A stretch of 64,000 nt of DNA from Plectosphaerella cucumerina (taxonomy: Eukaryota > Ascomycota > Sordariomycetes > Glomerellales > Plectosphaerellaceae). Shown here piece after piece: positions 1 through 11,300 of this stretch. The stretch spans positions 1,550,001 through 1,614,000 of the forward strand of contig JAGPXD010000001.1 of the NCBI GenBank assembly GCA_020746995.1, in the 5' to 3' direction. Under the pieces are notes generated by a model. It worked only from the letters and a program-made list of their open reading frames with translations. It was not told where the DNA came from and ran no database searches. The stretch's first letter is position 1; each line of letters starts with the position of its first letter. A program made the position numbers and the translations under genes.

Positions 1-1
1 G

Positions 2-385
2 CTGCTCATCGTCGTCCCGGTGTTCCTGTGGATCAGCTCAGCAGCCGCCACTGCCACGGCCAACCTCGTCAAAATCCTCACAGCGGAGGTTCCATCGAAC
101 AACCCGCCTCAACTCCTCGTCAACGATAATGAGTGCGTGGATGAGGAGGACGGTGAGGTATACGATCCCTCAGCAGGGCTGCTGCAGCGGTGTCGCGACG
201 CTGTCCCGCGGTTCAGGGAGCACATTCCGTCGGCAAGGAGCGTGTTCTTCTCGGTGCAGATGCGCGTGGTTGTCCTTTTGGGGTGTATGTGGCTGCTCAA
301 TATTTTGAGCCCGGCGTACAACACCATGCCCATTCCTGATGGGTTTACGCCTCATCGTGCTGAGGAGAGCGCCGTGCCGACATGA
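2..385 (+). CDS. 3' end of a membrane protein gene (partial, unrecognised)
   Basis: An open frame runs in from the left edge and ends at a TGA at 383-385, so only the last 127 residues or so are present. The visible part begins with a hydrophobic stretch (LLIVVPVFLWISSAAATAT), continues with a polar acidic loop (NDNECVDEEDGEVYD), and has a second hydrophobic segment near the end (VVVLLGCMWLLNIL) followed by a short polar tail. This looks like the C-terminal part of an integral membrane protein with at least two membrane helices. I do not recognise the family. The start codon, upstream exons and function lie outside the window. Confidence 0.6.
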   Translation: MLIVVPVFLWISSAAATATANLVKILTAEVPSNNPPQLLVNDNECVDEEDGEVYDPSAGLLQRCRDAVPRFREHIPSARSVFFSVQMRVVVLLGCMWLLNILSPAYNTMPIPDGFTPHRAEESAVPT

Positions 386-688
386 CCAGTGTCGAGGAAG
401 GGGATGTAAGAGGCTTAGATGTATCGAGTAGGCGTTGCTTGCATGTTCTTGAGTTTGGTTGGTTTCTCAGAAGGGCGTTTGCTTGTCATAGTCTTGTGTT
501 TCGAGGCTACATCCTGTCACTACAATTCGCGACTTTAGATTTGTCTTGAGCCGTCACACACAACCCACTCATGGTTAAGAAAAGCCCGAGGCCGGCAAAG
601 GGGGGAAAAGGATGTCAATCGAGTATTGAAAAGAAGAACCATTCAAATGGCTGTGTTGAGTGACGGGAAAAAAAAGCAAAAATGAAGA
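386..688. other. Intergenic, 3' flank and tRNA flank
   Basis: This is the 3' untranslated and spacer sequence between the partial membrane-protein gene and the tRNA. I see no further gene or repeat. An A-rich stretch lies just downstream of the tRNA 3' end; on the tRNA's own strand it reads as a T-run near 670-676, a plausible Pol III terminator. Confidence 0.5.
670..676 (-). terminator. Probable Pol III terminator of tRNA-Ser
   Basis: A run of seven A residues on the plus strand is a T7 tract on the minus strand, 13 nt past the tRNA 3' end. T-tracts of this kind end RNA polymerase III transcripts. Confidence 0.5.
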
Positions 689-791
689 CGACACCTGAGT
701 GATTCGAACACTCGCGGGCGAACCCATTGGCTGTCTCAGCTATCAGATGACTGGTAGCAGGCCAACGCCTTAACCACTCGGCCAAAGTGCC
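689..791 (-). tRNA. tRNA-Ser(GCU) with a 22-nt intron
   Basis: Read on the minus strand from 791 to 689, the sequence folds as a serine tRNA. The 7-bp acceptor pairs GGCACTT with AGGTGTC, and G73 is the discriminator typical of serine tRNAs. The A box reads TGGCCGAGTGG and the T arm reads GAGTG-TTCGAAT-CACTC. A long variable arm (GGG/CCC) gives the type II shape. The anticodon GCT lies at 756-758 in the stem TTGGC/GCCAA (761-765 and 727-731). The 22 nt at 733-754 sit one base after the anticodon, the usual place of a nuclear tRNA intron. Its removal leaves a standard 7-base loop and an 81-nt tRNA. Confidence 0.93.
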
Positions 792-1641
792 GGTTGATGA
801 CGTAAAGAGAGGTTGTTGCTAACCATATTGCCAGAGCGTGAGATGGCACAATAAGTTCGCGTCGACATTCAAACAAAGTCCTTGTATGAAGTTGAAGCAG
901 CACGGAATTAACCCATATAGTAAGTCTGAAGTCCCTCATTCGTCTGCAATTACCTACCCAAGATACCTAGGTAATCGAGAGATGCAGTCGACCTGGTCAA
1001 GACAGCGGTGAGGGCGCAGATGGAACCATCTACTTCCCTCCTTCTCTCACCTCAAGTGAGCATCAATTGATGACTGTTGCCTGCTATTGAGGTTGAATCT
1101 TGGTAAAGGGGCGATGACCCCGGCTGGGCATCGGCCTCGGCCAAGGAACTCTGATGAATGACACGGCGAGGCAATGCACACACTACGACAGTCGGTCGGG
1201 TCGGGTTCGGGTGGTGGCTGAGGGCGGGCGGCGGCCCCGGTGACGCAAGCCTGCTTTTCGAGACGCGACACACTGGCACTGACTCCGCTCCGGCGCCCGC
1301 CCGCCCACGCCCCCAAGCCCCGTACGATGATACACTGTCCACCAGATCCACGCTGACTAACAGGTACGAGGGCCCCAGCCAATGCACTGCCCTGTGCCAG
1401 CGTGCTAGTACGTCGGTCGCTACCTACCACCGTTTGGGCGACGACGACGTCCTGCCACACTGCAAGAAGCCATCCCGCAAGGCAGGCGCGAAAGAGGACC
1501 CCCTCCTCCCTCTCCCAACACAACCCCACGAAATACCTCGCGCCCCGATCGAAAGGCGCTTGAGGAGAACACATCCTCTCTACCGCAAACCCATCGTCCA
1601 TCGCATCACATCCGCTCTCCCGCCCTCGAGAAGCGCCCACC
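792..1641. other. Intergenic, myosin I promoter and 5' UTR
   Basis: This sequence lies upstream of the myosin start. The last 250 bases are C-rich and pyrimidine-rich, as in many fungal housekeeping promoters. A good start context (CCACCATGG) sits at its right end. Long open frames exist on both strands here but have low-complexity composition and no recognisable domain, so I call none of them a gene. Confidence 0.5.
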
Positions 1642-4600
1642 ATGGTGAGACACTCCCCGCGCATCACGCCGGGCCCCTGCCCTTCCGTGTCGGCATCGAC
1701 GACGGCCTCTCCAGCACTACGATACCTTTCCATCTGGCTGCCTACCAGCCCGTCACTTCCGATCAGACCGCTGACCATTGTCTCTCAACACCGTAGGGTA
1801 TCTCGAGACGTCCCAAGGACAAGTCGGCGCGCAATGCCCAACAGGGCTCGTCTCAGGGCGGCGCGGCCAAACCGAAAAAGGCCACATACGAGGTCACCAA
1901 GAAGAAGGAGATTGGCGTCTCCGATCTGACCCTGCTCAGCAAGGTCTCCAATGAGGCCATCAACGACAACCTCAAGAAGCGATTCGAGGGTCGCGAGATC
2001 TACACCTACATCGGCCATGTGCTCGTCTCCGTCAACCCCTTCCGGGATCTGGGCATCTACACCGACCAGGTCCTGGAGAGCTACAAGGGCAAGAACCGTC
2101 TCGAGGTGCCACCTCACGTCTTCGCTATTGCCGAAGCCGCGTACTACAACATGAAGGCCTATCACGATAACCAGTGCGTCATCATCTCGGGCGAGTCGGG
2201 TGCCGGCAAGACCGAGGCCGCCAAGCGCATCATGCAGTACATCGCCAACGTCTCCGGCGGCGAGTCGGGCGATATCAAGAAGACAAAGGACATGGTGCTG
2301 GCCACCAACCCCCTCCTCGAGTCTTTTGGAAACGCAAAGACGCTGCGCAACAACAACTCGTCTCGCTTCGGCAAGTACCTGCAGATCCACTTCAACGCCC
2401 AGGGTGAGCCCGTTGGTGCCGACATCACAAACTACCTGCTCGAAAAGTCGCGCGTCGTCGGCCAGATCGCGAATGAGCGCAACTTCCACATCTTCTACCA
2501 GTTCACAAAGGGCGCGTCCCAGACCTACCGCCAACAGTTCGGCATTCAGACTCCCGAGACCTACGTTTACACGAGCCGGTCCAAGTGCCTCGACGTCGAC
2601 GGTATCGACGACCTCGCCGAGTTCCAGGATACACTCGAGGCCATGCGGGTCATTGGCGTCACCCAGCCTGAGCAGGACGAGATCTTCCGCATGCTCGCCG
2701 CCATTCTGTGGTGCGGCAACATCCAGTTCCGCGAGGACGAGGAGGGCTACGCCGCCGTCACCGACCAGTCCGTCGTCGACTTCCTCGCCTACCTGCTCGA
2801 GGTCACCCCTGAGCAGCTGGTCAAGGCTATTACCATCCGTATCCTGACCCCGCGCAACGGCGAGGTCATCGAGTCCCCTGCCAACCCCGCTCAGGCCACG
2901 GCCACCCGGGACGCCCTGGCCAAGGCCATCTACAACAACCTCTTCGACTGGATCGTCAGCCGCGTCAACAAGTCGCTCAAGGCCCAGCAGGCCACCCACA
3001 ACAATATCGGTATTCTTGATATCTACGGCTTCGAGATCTTTGAGAAGAACAGCTTCGAGCAGCTCTGCATCAACTACGTCAATGAGAAGCTTCAGCAAAT
3101 TTTCATTCAGCTCACCCTCAAGACGGAACAGGACGAGTACGCCCGCGAGCAGATTCAGTGGACGCCCATCAAGTACTTCGACAACAAGATTGTGTGCGAC
3201 CTCATCGAGTCGACTCGCCCGCCCGGCGTCTTCTCCGCCATGAAGGACGCCACCAAGACGGCTCACGCCGACCCTGCCGCCTGCGACCGCACCTTCATGC
3301 AGAGCATCAACGGCATGTCCAACGCCCACCTCACCCCCAGGCAGGGCAGCTTCATCATCAAGCACTACGCCGGTGACGTCGCCTACACTGTTGACGGCAT
3401 TACCGACAAGAACAAGGATCTGCTCCTCAAGGGCCTCCTCAACCTGTTCCAGACCAGCCAGAACAGATTCGTTCACGATCTCTTCCCCCAGCAGGTCGAT
3501 CAGGACAACAGGAAGCAGCCACCGTCGGCCGGCGACCGCATCCGGTCCTCGGCCAACGCCCTGGTCGAGACGCTCATGAAGTGCCAGCCCTCGTACATCC
3601 GTACCATCAAGCCCAACGAGAACAAGTCGCCTACCGAGTACAACGTCCCCAACGTTCTGCACCAGGTCAAGTACCTCGGTCTGCAGGAGAACGTGCGCAT
3701 CCGCCGCGCCGGTTTTGCTTATCGCCAGTCCTTCGAGAAGTTCGTCGACCGCTTCTTCCTCCTGTCGCCCGCCACGTCGTACGCCGGTGAGTACACCTGG
3801 CAAGGCTCATACGAGGACGCCGTCAAGCAGATCCTCAAGGACACGAGCATCCCCAAGGAGGAGTGGCAGCTGGGTGTAACAAAGGCATTCATCAAGTCGC
3901 CCGAGACACTCTTCGCCCTCGAGCACATGCGCGACCGATACTGGCACAACATGGCTACGCGCATCCAGCGCATGTGGCGCGCTTACCTGGCCTACCGCGC
4001 AGAGTCGGCCACCCGTATCCAGCGCTTCTGGCGCAAGAAGAGGACCGGTGCCGAGTACCTGCAGCTCAGGGACCAGGGCCACCAGGTTCTGGGCGGCAGG
4101 AAGGAGAGGCGGCGCATGAGTCTGCTGGGCTCCCGTCGCTTCCTCGGCGACTACCTGGGCATCAACGCCGTCAACGGCTTCGGTGCTGAGATTAGGAACG
4201 CCATCGGCCTCGGAAACAACGAGCGCGCTGTCTTCTCGTGCCGTGGCGAGATCCTCGAGGCCAAATTCGGCCGCTCCAGCAAGCCCAGCCCACGCACCAT
4301 TGTCATCACCAACAGCAAGTTTTACATCGTGGCGCAGATGCTCGTGGGTGGTGCGCCAAAGATCGCCGTCGAGCGGGCCATTCCGCTGGGCGCCATCAAG
4401 GGCATCGGGGCTTCCAGCGCGCAGGATGACTGGTTCTCGCTGCTCGTGGGCTCGCCCCAGGAGGCCGACCCGCTCATGAACTGCATCCTCAAGACGGAAA
4501 TGTTCACCCAGATGCAGCGCGTCATGCCCGGCGGCTTCAGCTTGCAGATTGCCGAGTCGATCCAGTATGCCAAGAAGCCCGGCAAGATGCAGCAGGTCAA

Positions 4601-5500
4601 GGTCCTCAAGGACTCGCAGCAGACGGCCGACTACTACAAGAGTGGAGGCATCCACACGCGCCCCGGCGAGCCTCCCAACTCCCGGTCCCGGCCCACGCCC
4701 AAGGGCAAGCCAGTGCCTCCCCGGCCCATCACGCGCGGCAAGCTCATCAAGCCCGGTGGCCCGAACGGCAGGCCCTCGAGAGCCGGGAACACGAGCCGCA
4801 AGCCGCAGCCCCGCCCCGTCCCCACGCCCGCCGCCGCCGCTGCCCCGGTCACTTCGTCGCGCCCCGTCCCCGCCCCTGTGCCGCAGCCGGCTGCCGTCGC
4901 CAACTTCTCGCAACCGATACCGTCCCACACGCGCAACTCATCGGCCGCAAGCCGGCCTGTCCCGCCGCCTCCGCCGCCCGCGCCTGCCGCTAAGCCCAAG
5001 GTCACCGCCAAGGTGCTCTATGACTTCCAGGGCCAGAAGGACAACGAGCTGACGATCCGCGTGGGCGACGTCATCGAGATTGTCCAGAAGGAGAACAATG
5101 GTGAGTCACGGCTCACCCTGTCAAAAAGGGTATTTGCTAATAATCGTCAGGATGGTGGCTCGGCAAGAACGCTTCGGGCCAGGCCTGGATCCCAGCCGCT
5201 TATGTGGAGGAGCTGCCGCCGGAGCCGGTCCCCGCGCCGCGCGCTCCCCCGCCGCCGCCGGCGCAGAACGGCGGCGCCCGCGCCAGGGCCACGCCGCCGC
5301 AGCCCCCGGTCAAGAGGCCTGTGGCGGGCCGCAAGCCTGCGGCGCTCCAGCCCCGGGATTCGGTCATCAGCAACGGCGCGAGCGGGTCGGACAACAGCCG
5401 GAGCAACACGCCGACGCCGAGCTTGGGCAACAGCTTGGCTGACGCGCTGCTGGCGAGGAAGAACGCCATGCAGAAGAAGCAGGATGACGACGACTGGTAG
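1642..5500 (+). CDS. myoA: Class I myosin (long-tailed, fungal Myo3/Myo5/MyoA type)
   Basis: Actin motor for endocytic actin patches and polarised growth. The model joins 1642-1644, 1797-5100 and 5151-5500, about 1218 aa. Exon 1 is only the ATG, and exon 2 begins GISRRPKDK, the conserved fungal N terminus. The motor carries a P-loop GESGAGKT (about 133-140), switch I NNNSSRFGK, and switch II DIYGFEIF starting near residue 409. Two IQ motifs lie near 720-752 (RIQRMWRAYLAYR, RIQRFWRKKR). A basic TH1 tail, a Pro/Ala-rich TH2, and an SH3 domain (about 1069-1125, TAKVLYDFQ...WWLGK) follow. The acidic tail ends DDDDW and matches Arp2/3-activating tails. The intron at 5101-5150 splits the SH3; skipping its removal would give a wrong C terminus ending at 5552. 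Position 357, the TEDS site, is Glu. Confidence 0.95.
1645..1796 (+). other. Intron directly after the ATG codon of myosin I
   Basis: Donor GTGAGA at 1645 follows the ATG at once, and acceptor TAG ends at 1796. Joining gives ATG-GGT, restoring the conserved Met-Gly-Ile-Ser-Arg-Arg start. Reading straight through from 1642 gives unrelated sequence. Confidence 0.88.
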
Positions 5501-5832
5501 ATGGGAGGCAGTTGCGGGGAAGAGGTTGGTTGATGAGTTTGGTGGTGCGTAGTGGCGGACATGTGCGTATGGTAGATGGGAGACGATAGCGAAAGACGAG
5601 TTGGTTTGTTGTGTGCGTGCCCTTTTGCGACTTTACCCCAGTGGAGCACAGCGCCGGATGCTCTGCCCTTTTTCATTCTCTGCACATGTCATGTTCTTGG
5701 GGCGGGGGTGCTCGTAGAGGATTTATATGCAAATAGAATATGGCTTGATGATGCTTCGCTGTATCCCCCCGGTTCCGTCTATCGTCATGTTCTTCTGGCC
5801 ATCTTATCATACAGACATCTGTAGCCCCTCGG
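5501..5832. other. Convergent 3' flanks of myosin I and pfa4
   Basis: This short spacer between two genes facing each other should contain both 3' UTRs. I see no other gene in it. Confidence 0.5.
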
Positions 5833-7221
5833 CTATTCCCCCTGATCGTCGGGTCGGCGGATCTTTCTCCGCCGGATGAGCTCGGCCAGGGGTACCTCGT
5901 CATCGTCGTAGTCGTCGACGGGGATGGGGACGGGGTCAAATTCGGCGACCTCCTCGAGCTCGGCCATCAGGCGGGCGCGGGTTTCCTCGCGGCGGCGCAG
6001 ATCGTCTTCTTGGCGCTTGCGGAAGGCCTGGATCTCCTCGTCGCGGGAGGCGTATTGCCGTGGTGGCGGGGCGTCGTCGTCGTCGGACACTTTCGCGCCA
6101 GGCCACGCCCGCCGTCGACCGTTGCCGCGGCGGGGAGGGCGCTTCTCCGGGTCGGGAGGGGGCCAGAGTCCCTCGGTGTGGTTGAAGCCGTTCTCCTCCC
6201 ACTCCCAGCCGCGGCCCTTGCCTTCTGTGGTTGACACGGCGGGGGCGCCGGACCAGGGCAGGACCCAGACGAGGGGGTTGGAGGAGCCCATGGATTGTGT
6301 GAGGTTGGCCCAGTAGCCGATGTCGTAGGGGAACTCGACCCTCTCGACTATGACGGGGCGGTCGCGCGGGTCGATGTCGGGGTCTGCGCTATCGTCGTCG
6401 TCGTCGTCATGGCCGGCACGGGCAGACCACCACGCGCCGCCCCTGCGGTCGCGCTCAAGAATCTCGTTGTGGCGGTGGATCTCGAAGCCCTCGATGGTGG
6501 TGGTGTTCTCGAGCCAGTCGTGGGTGGTGGCGTAGAGCATTATGCCGAGACCCAAGGTGGTGAAGAAGCAGATGGGCAGGAGGAGGGAGAGGTGGACGAG
6601 GACGGGCATGGAGGGGCCCAGGTAGGCGGGCAGGTTGCGGTCGACCCAGAGGGCGGCGAAGCGGCGGTAGAGGAGGGCGGAGAGGTACCAGAGGGAGAGA
6701 TTGGCGTAGAGCAGGAAGCGCCAGAAGTGAGGGAATGTGGTGAGAGAGACGCAGTTGCCGGTCCAGGGACAGTGGTGGTCCATCTTGGGGATGCAGCGGT
6801 TGCATGTCCGGCAGTGGTGGGCGCGGGGCGGCTTGGGTGCTGCGCACTTGCGGCACCAGCGGGATCGCGGGGAGCTTCCCTTCTTCTTGCTGCTGTTCTT
6901 CCCCCGCCCTATGCTGTTGTTGTCCACCTCTTGTTCATCGTCGTTGTCGGAGGGCAGGCCATCGTCGGACGAGGGGACCTCATGTACGGGCGTGGAGAAT
7001 GTGAAGCGGCCGGGGTCGACGGTGCAGGCCTTGTAGTAGGTGTACCACAGGCAGAGGAGGAGGGCGTTGAACTGGAGGGTTTCTGCGCGGGTGAGGGGCC
7101 CTGGCTTGAGGTCGGCGAGGTGGAAGAGGAGCTGGGAGGAGTAGGCGAGGAAGGAGATGAGGATGCAGACGCCTGGGACGGCAAGCTTTTGGATCAGGGG
7201 GGCGTCGCCGAAGCCTGCCAT
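5833..7221 (-). CDS. pfa4: DHHC palmitoyltransferase, Pfa4 type
   Basis: Single-exon gene of 462 aa. It transfers palmitate from acyl-CoA to cysteines of membrane proteins; yeast Pfa4 works in the ER and modifies chitin synthase Chs3. Two N-terminal membrane helices (about 14-33 and 50-63) come first. The Cys-rich domain follows (CRKC, HHCRTC, C at 143) with the catalytic DHHC at 148-151 in MDHHCPW. Two more helices (about 165-185 and 205-230) and a TTIE motif (TTxE in the family) come next. The long acidic and basic C-terminal tail ends with a charged coiled-coil-like stretch (EEIQAFRKRQEDDLRRREE) common in filamentous fungi. It is convergent with myosin I and divergent from the GT90 gene. 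The call is firm for a DHHC enzyme, and good for the Pfa4 subfamily given the N-terminal layout. Confidence 0.92.
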   Translation of the reverse strand: MAGFGDAPLIQKLAVPGVCILISFLAYSSQLLFHLADLKPGPLTRAETLQFNALLLCLWYTYYKACTVDPGRFTFSTPVHEVPSSDDGLPSDNDDEQEVDNNSIGRGKNSSKKKGSSPRSRWCRKCAAPKPPRAHHCRTCNRCIPKMDHHCPWTGNCVSLTTFPHFWRFLLYANLSLWYLSALLYRRFAALWVDRNLPAYLGPSMPVLVHLSLLLPICFFTTLGLGIMLYATTHDWLENTTTIEGFEIHRHNEILERDRRGGAWWSARAGHDDDDDDSADPDIDPRDRPVIVERVEFPYDIGYWANLTQSMGSSNPLVWVLPWSGAPAVSTTEGKGRGWEWEENGFNHTEGLWPPPDPEKRPPRRGNGRRRAWPGAKVSDDDDAPPPRQYASRDEEIQAFRKRQEDDLRRREETRARLMAELEEVAEFDPVPIPVDDYDDDEVPLAELIRRRKIRRPDDQGE

Positions 7222-8309
7222 GGCTCCATGGGGTGGATTGGATGTGTCGGGAGGTGGTCTTGTCGGTGGGTGTGTTGTGGACGAACTCTCTCATGTGTTG
7301 AAGCTCTTGGTATCGAAGGTGACGGATGGGAGAGCTTCAAAGTCGCGATTCGGCAGCCCCTGCACCCCGGCTGGCGGATTTCCCTCGTCGCTGACAGGCT
7401 AGGCAGGCGGAGGAGACGTGTGGCACAGGGGGTCCGAGGCGCTGTTTTTAGCAGGGAGCGCCAGGTACAGGGCCGCCGCATAAAAGCTTGGGAGGGATGG
7501 ACCCGTATTGGAGACAAAGATGTGGTGTCTACTGGTACTGGTGCTGACGAAGACCCGTGACTCGGGAGCTGTCCCGACGCGTTGAGTGCCTGTGCCTGGC
7601 CAGGGGTCGCATTACATAATCCGCCCAGGCGGACAAGGGTCCGGTGACGCCAGGAGGCAGGCACTTTCCCAGTTCAATTGGCACGCACGACCCCTGCACC
7701 GCGCGGAAGTCAACTGCGGCGGACAGTGGGGACCCTTTCTGCCCTTCCAGCTGCAGCCCGGCGCCACGGCCCCCCCTACTGAGTGGCAGCGTCGTGTCGG
7801 GAGCGGGCGTGTCGTGTCACCCAATTTAGGGGGGAGGGAGAGAGAGCCGCAGTGAAAGCTCGAGCTCGAATTGATTGCCGTCAATCTTTTTTTCCGTCCC
7901 TTGGGAGATTTGACCACTGATCGAATTCCCATTTCCCCCCAACCACAAACACACTCCCGTCCCGACGAACGCGCACGCCCATTCCTCGCCGCCTTGTCTC
8001 CGTCACTCGCTTCCTCGCTCCGTCTCTCCTTTCGATCCCGCCAGCTTGCTCGTCTCGACTCGATTGAACCCTCGCTCGCCCGACCCTCGAGCGAAGAGGA
8101 GCAGACGCGCCAGCACAGCACAGCACAGCACACGCGCACGCGCGGGTCCCGCCCCCTATTCACCCATGACGATATCCCTCTGCCGCTAGGAAAAGACGAG
8201 ACACCTGGCTTGGCACCACCACTACCACCTCTCACCATCGTCCATCGCTGAACGACGACGCGCATCATCTCACCCCCTCGACGACCGCGTAAAGCACAAC
8301 CAGCCTGCC
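7222..8309. other. Divergent promoter region, pfa4 / GT90 gene
   Basis: About 1.1 kb lies between two diverging start codons. It is rich in C/T tracts near 7930-8060 and has a CA-repeat-like patch (cagcacagcacagcaca) near 8109-8130. Open frames on both strands here have biased, low-complexity translations and no domain. I see no gene. Confidence 0.5.
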
Positions 8310-11300
8310 ATGGCGCAGGACGACTGGCGCGCGCATCTCACCGCCGTGTGGTGCGCACCCTCCCATGGTCCCCATCGTGCACGTCTTCATCAGCTAACCC
8401 TCGCAGCGCCGTGGTGTCGTTCCTTTGGATATCCCACAACTTTGAATCTCACACCCTCAGCCGTGAGTTCAGCCTCACCACCCGTCCCTCCCCCAAGCAT
8501 CTTACCTGCCCTCGTGCATCGTGCATGACACTGACCCTCCCCAGAATGGCCGCGCTTCTCCGTAGTTATTATCCTGCTGCTCTCATCCGGCTTCACATGG
8601 ATAGTCAGCAACTTCTCATCATGGCTCCCCGGCGGCTCAGATGGCCGCTTCGGTAGGTTTCCTCATCCACCGCACCCATAACCCTTATCTAACAATCCCA
8701 GATGAGGGCTCTGTCATCCTCACATCAAAAGAGGCCAGCCACACCCTCGCACGCCGCCCACGACGCTACTTCGTCCCGGTCATCATCGCCTGCCTGGTCC
8801 TCCGCATTGAGGCCTTCCACCAGACCACCACCCAGCTGCAGTGCTCCAAACCGGGCATCGAGGTACGTTCCTCCCTCTACCTGCCCTAGGCCCCCCATCT
8901 AACAGCCCCAGTCTTTCCTTTGTACCATTCTCGTCTTCTACGATGTCTTCTTCGGCCGCAAGCAGGCCTCCGCCGTGTCCACCGGCCCTGAGGACCCCTG
9001 GACCGACATCACCGACGACATCCAGGCCTGGCTTAGTCAGGCCCCTGTGACCCTCGTTGTTAGCGTCGTCCTCATCACCTCTGGCACCTACCTCGCCGTC
9101 GACCAGAAGACGCCCTCGACTTACTTCTGCTCCTCCGTTGTCGACAACCGCCCTTGGGTCCTTGGCATGCAGCTTCTCGGCCTGGCCCTCGACGCCGTCA
9201 TCGCCATCCTGCTGTGGCGCGTTCTGGCCTGGACAAAGGCCACCAAGAGCCGCCTCCGGACCCTCGCCATGCTCCAGTGTGCCACCGCCTTCGCCGTCTG
9301 GGTCATCTACCTCCTCCTCCAGATGCAGCTGCTCGGCAACATTGGCGAGCCCCTGCAGGCCCAGGGCATCCTGAGCCTCGGCTGGCTGTACATCTTCGAC
9401 ATGATCAACGACAGCTTCACCGTCGCCGTCCTCATCATCTCCACCAGTCTTCTTATCTCTGACACCGGGCCTCTCAAACCCTTCGGTGTCGCCACCTTTG
9501 CCACCGGCGCCATCAGCGCCTACTACAACATCGCCGGCCTCGGCACCTGGCATGCCATTCCCAAGATGGTTGCCCTCGGGCCCCTGCACATGGTGCTTGT
9601 CGGCTTCGCCCTCTTCATGTACACGGCCAACATTCGCTCCATTCTCTTCATTCGCCGCGTCTTCCTTCTCATCATGCTTGTCGGTGTCCTCATCGGCATG
9701 AGTATCTACACCGTGCTCACCCCACAAACCCTCAGCAAGCACCCGCTGCAGGACTTCATCATCCAGTCCCGCGTCGATGCCGACCGCTGGCTGCGCCAGG
9801 CCTCTGTTAGTGACTCGCTGCGCGTCGCCGTCGACGAATACCGCCTGAGGAACAACGGCCGGGAGCCGCCCCCCAACTTTGACAAGTGGTACGACTTTGC
9901 CACGGCCCGCAACTCGACCATCATCGACCACTTCCAACAGATTAGGGACGACGTTGCGCCTTTCTGGAACATCCCGCCTGCGGATCTGCGCCAGCTGTCG
10001 TCCAAAACTCTGGCCCAGGAGTCTGACGTTGCATTTATCCGCATCATCGGCACGCAGGTTTCGCACAGCTACAAGGGCAACGACGACTTCCACAAGACGC
10101 TTGACAAGCTCGTCGAGATGATTCAGAACTTCAACGAGCACCTCGTCGACATGGAACTGCCTATCAATTTGAGCGACGAGCCTCGCTCCCTTGCCTCGTG
10201 GTCCACCGTTCACCACGGCACAAGCTCCGTCCGCCCCAAGGACCTGCACATCGTGACCAAGCGCGGCGAGCTTCCTGGCACCGACGCCACCAAGGATGAC
10301 GACCCCCGAGGCGACGAGTTGCGCAAGTCCGTCGATGACCCGGCTGCCGAGGTCGGCAGGTTCCCGGCGTCGTCCTTCCAGGAGATGGAGGCCCAGTCGT
10401 GCCCAGCGGGATCACCAGGGCGGACGGCCAGGCACTGGAACGTTCGGGACTTCTGCTTCTCGTGCGTGGTACGGCACTCAAAGGGCCTCTTCCTCCGCAA
10501 GTGGGGGTACGCGCTCAACCGGTGTAACCAGCCTGATGTGTCGCGTCTCCACGGCTTCCACATGTCCAGCAAGGAGCATGTGCCCTTCTCGGACCTGCTC
10601 CCCGTCTTCAGTAGGCACAAGGTGACGGGCTTCAACGACGTGCTCATCCCATGGCCGCAGGCGAGCGACGAGGGCGAGGACAACCAGGTCGAATTCCAGA
10701 AACGCGTGGACAGGCTGCACTGGCGCGGACGGCTGGGCGATGCGCAGCTGAGCAACGACGACCTCCACGGACATCAGGCGCACCGGCTGCTGCACATCGT
10801 CAACAACGCCTCGTCGTCGGACGAGGTGGTTATGCTGGTGCCGACGTCGGCGGACGCCAAGAAGCCCGAGTACGCGTACCAGCGGATTTCGGCCCCCGAG
10901 GCCAACGCCATGCTGCCGTTTGACCTGGGCGTGTCATCGTACGGATCGTGCGAGACGGCTGCATGCGCGGCGGCGCGGCTGGACCTGGGTCAGGTCTCGA
11001 TGGAGGGCGATGCGAGCGAGCCGCTGATGCACCGCTACGTGCTGCTGCTAGACTCTGACACTGGCCCGAACCCGTCCTTCATGTCGACGCTGCGGTCGCT
11101 CAGCGTGCCGGTGGTGTCGTCCATCTTCCGGACATGGTACACGGAGCGGGTCATGGCGTGGGTGCACTTTGTGCCGCTGGACGTGCGGTACCACGGGCTG
11201 CACAGCACGCTGGCCTACTTTGTCGGGCTCAAGGGGGCCGCGGGGCGGTTCCCGGCGCAGGGGGCGGACCTCGAGGGCCGCACGGGAGACGCCGAGTGGA

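Noticed and set aside
1785..3803. 672-codon open frame on the minus strand opposite the myosin motor
   Set aside because: It lies entirely antisense to a certain gene, and its composition (Leu/Val/Gly/Asp rich) is what the reverse complement of GC-rich codons gives.
6295..7560. 421-codon open frame on the plus strand opposite pfa4
   Set aside because: Antisense shadow of a certain DHHC gene, Gly/Glu/Val-biased with no domain.
8783..10249. 488-codon open frame on the minus strand opposite the GT90 gene
   Set aside because: Antisense shadow; the plus-strand frame has clear membrane helices and GT90 motifs.
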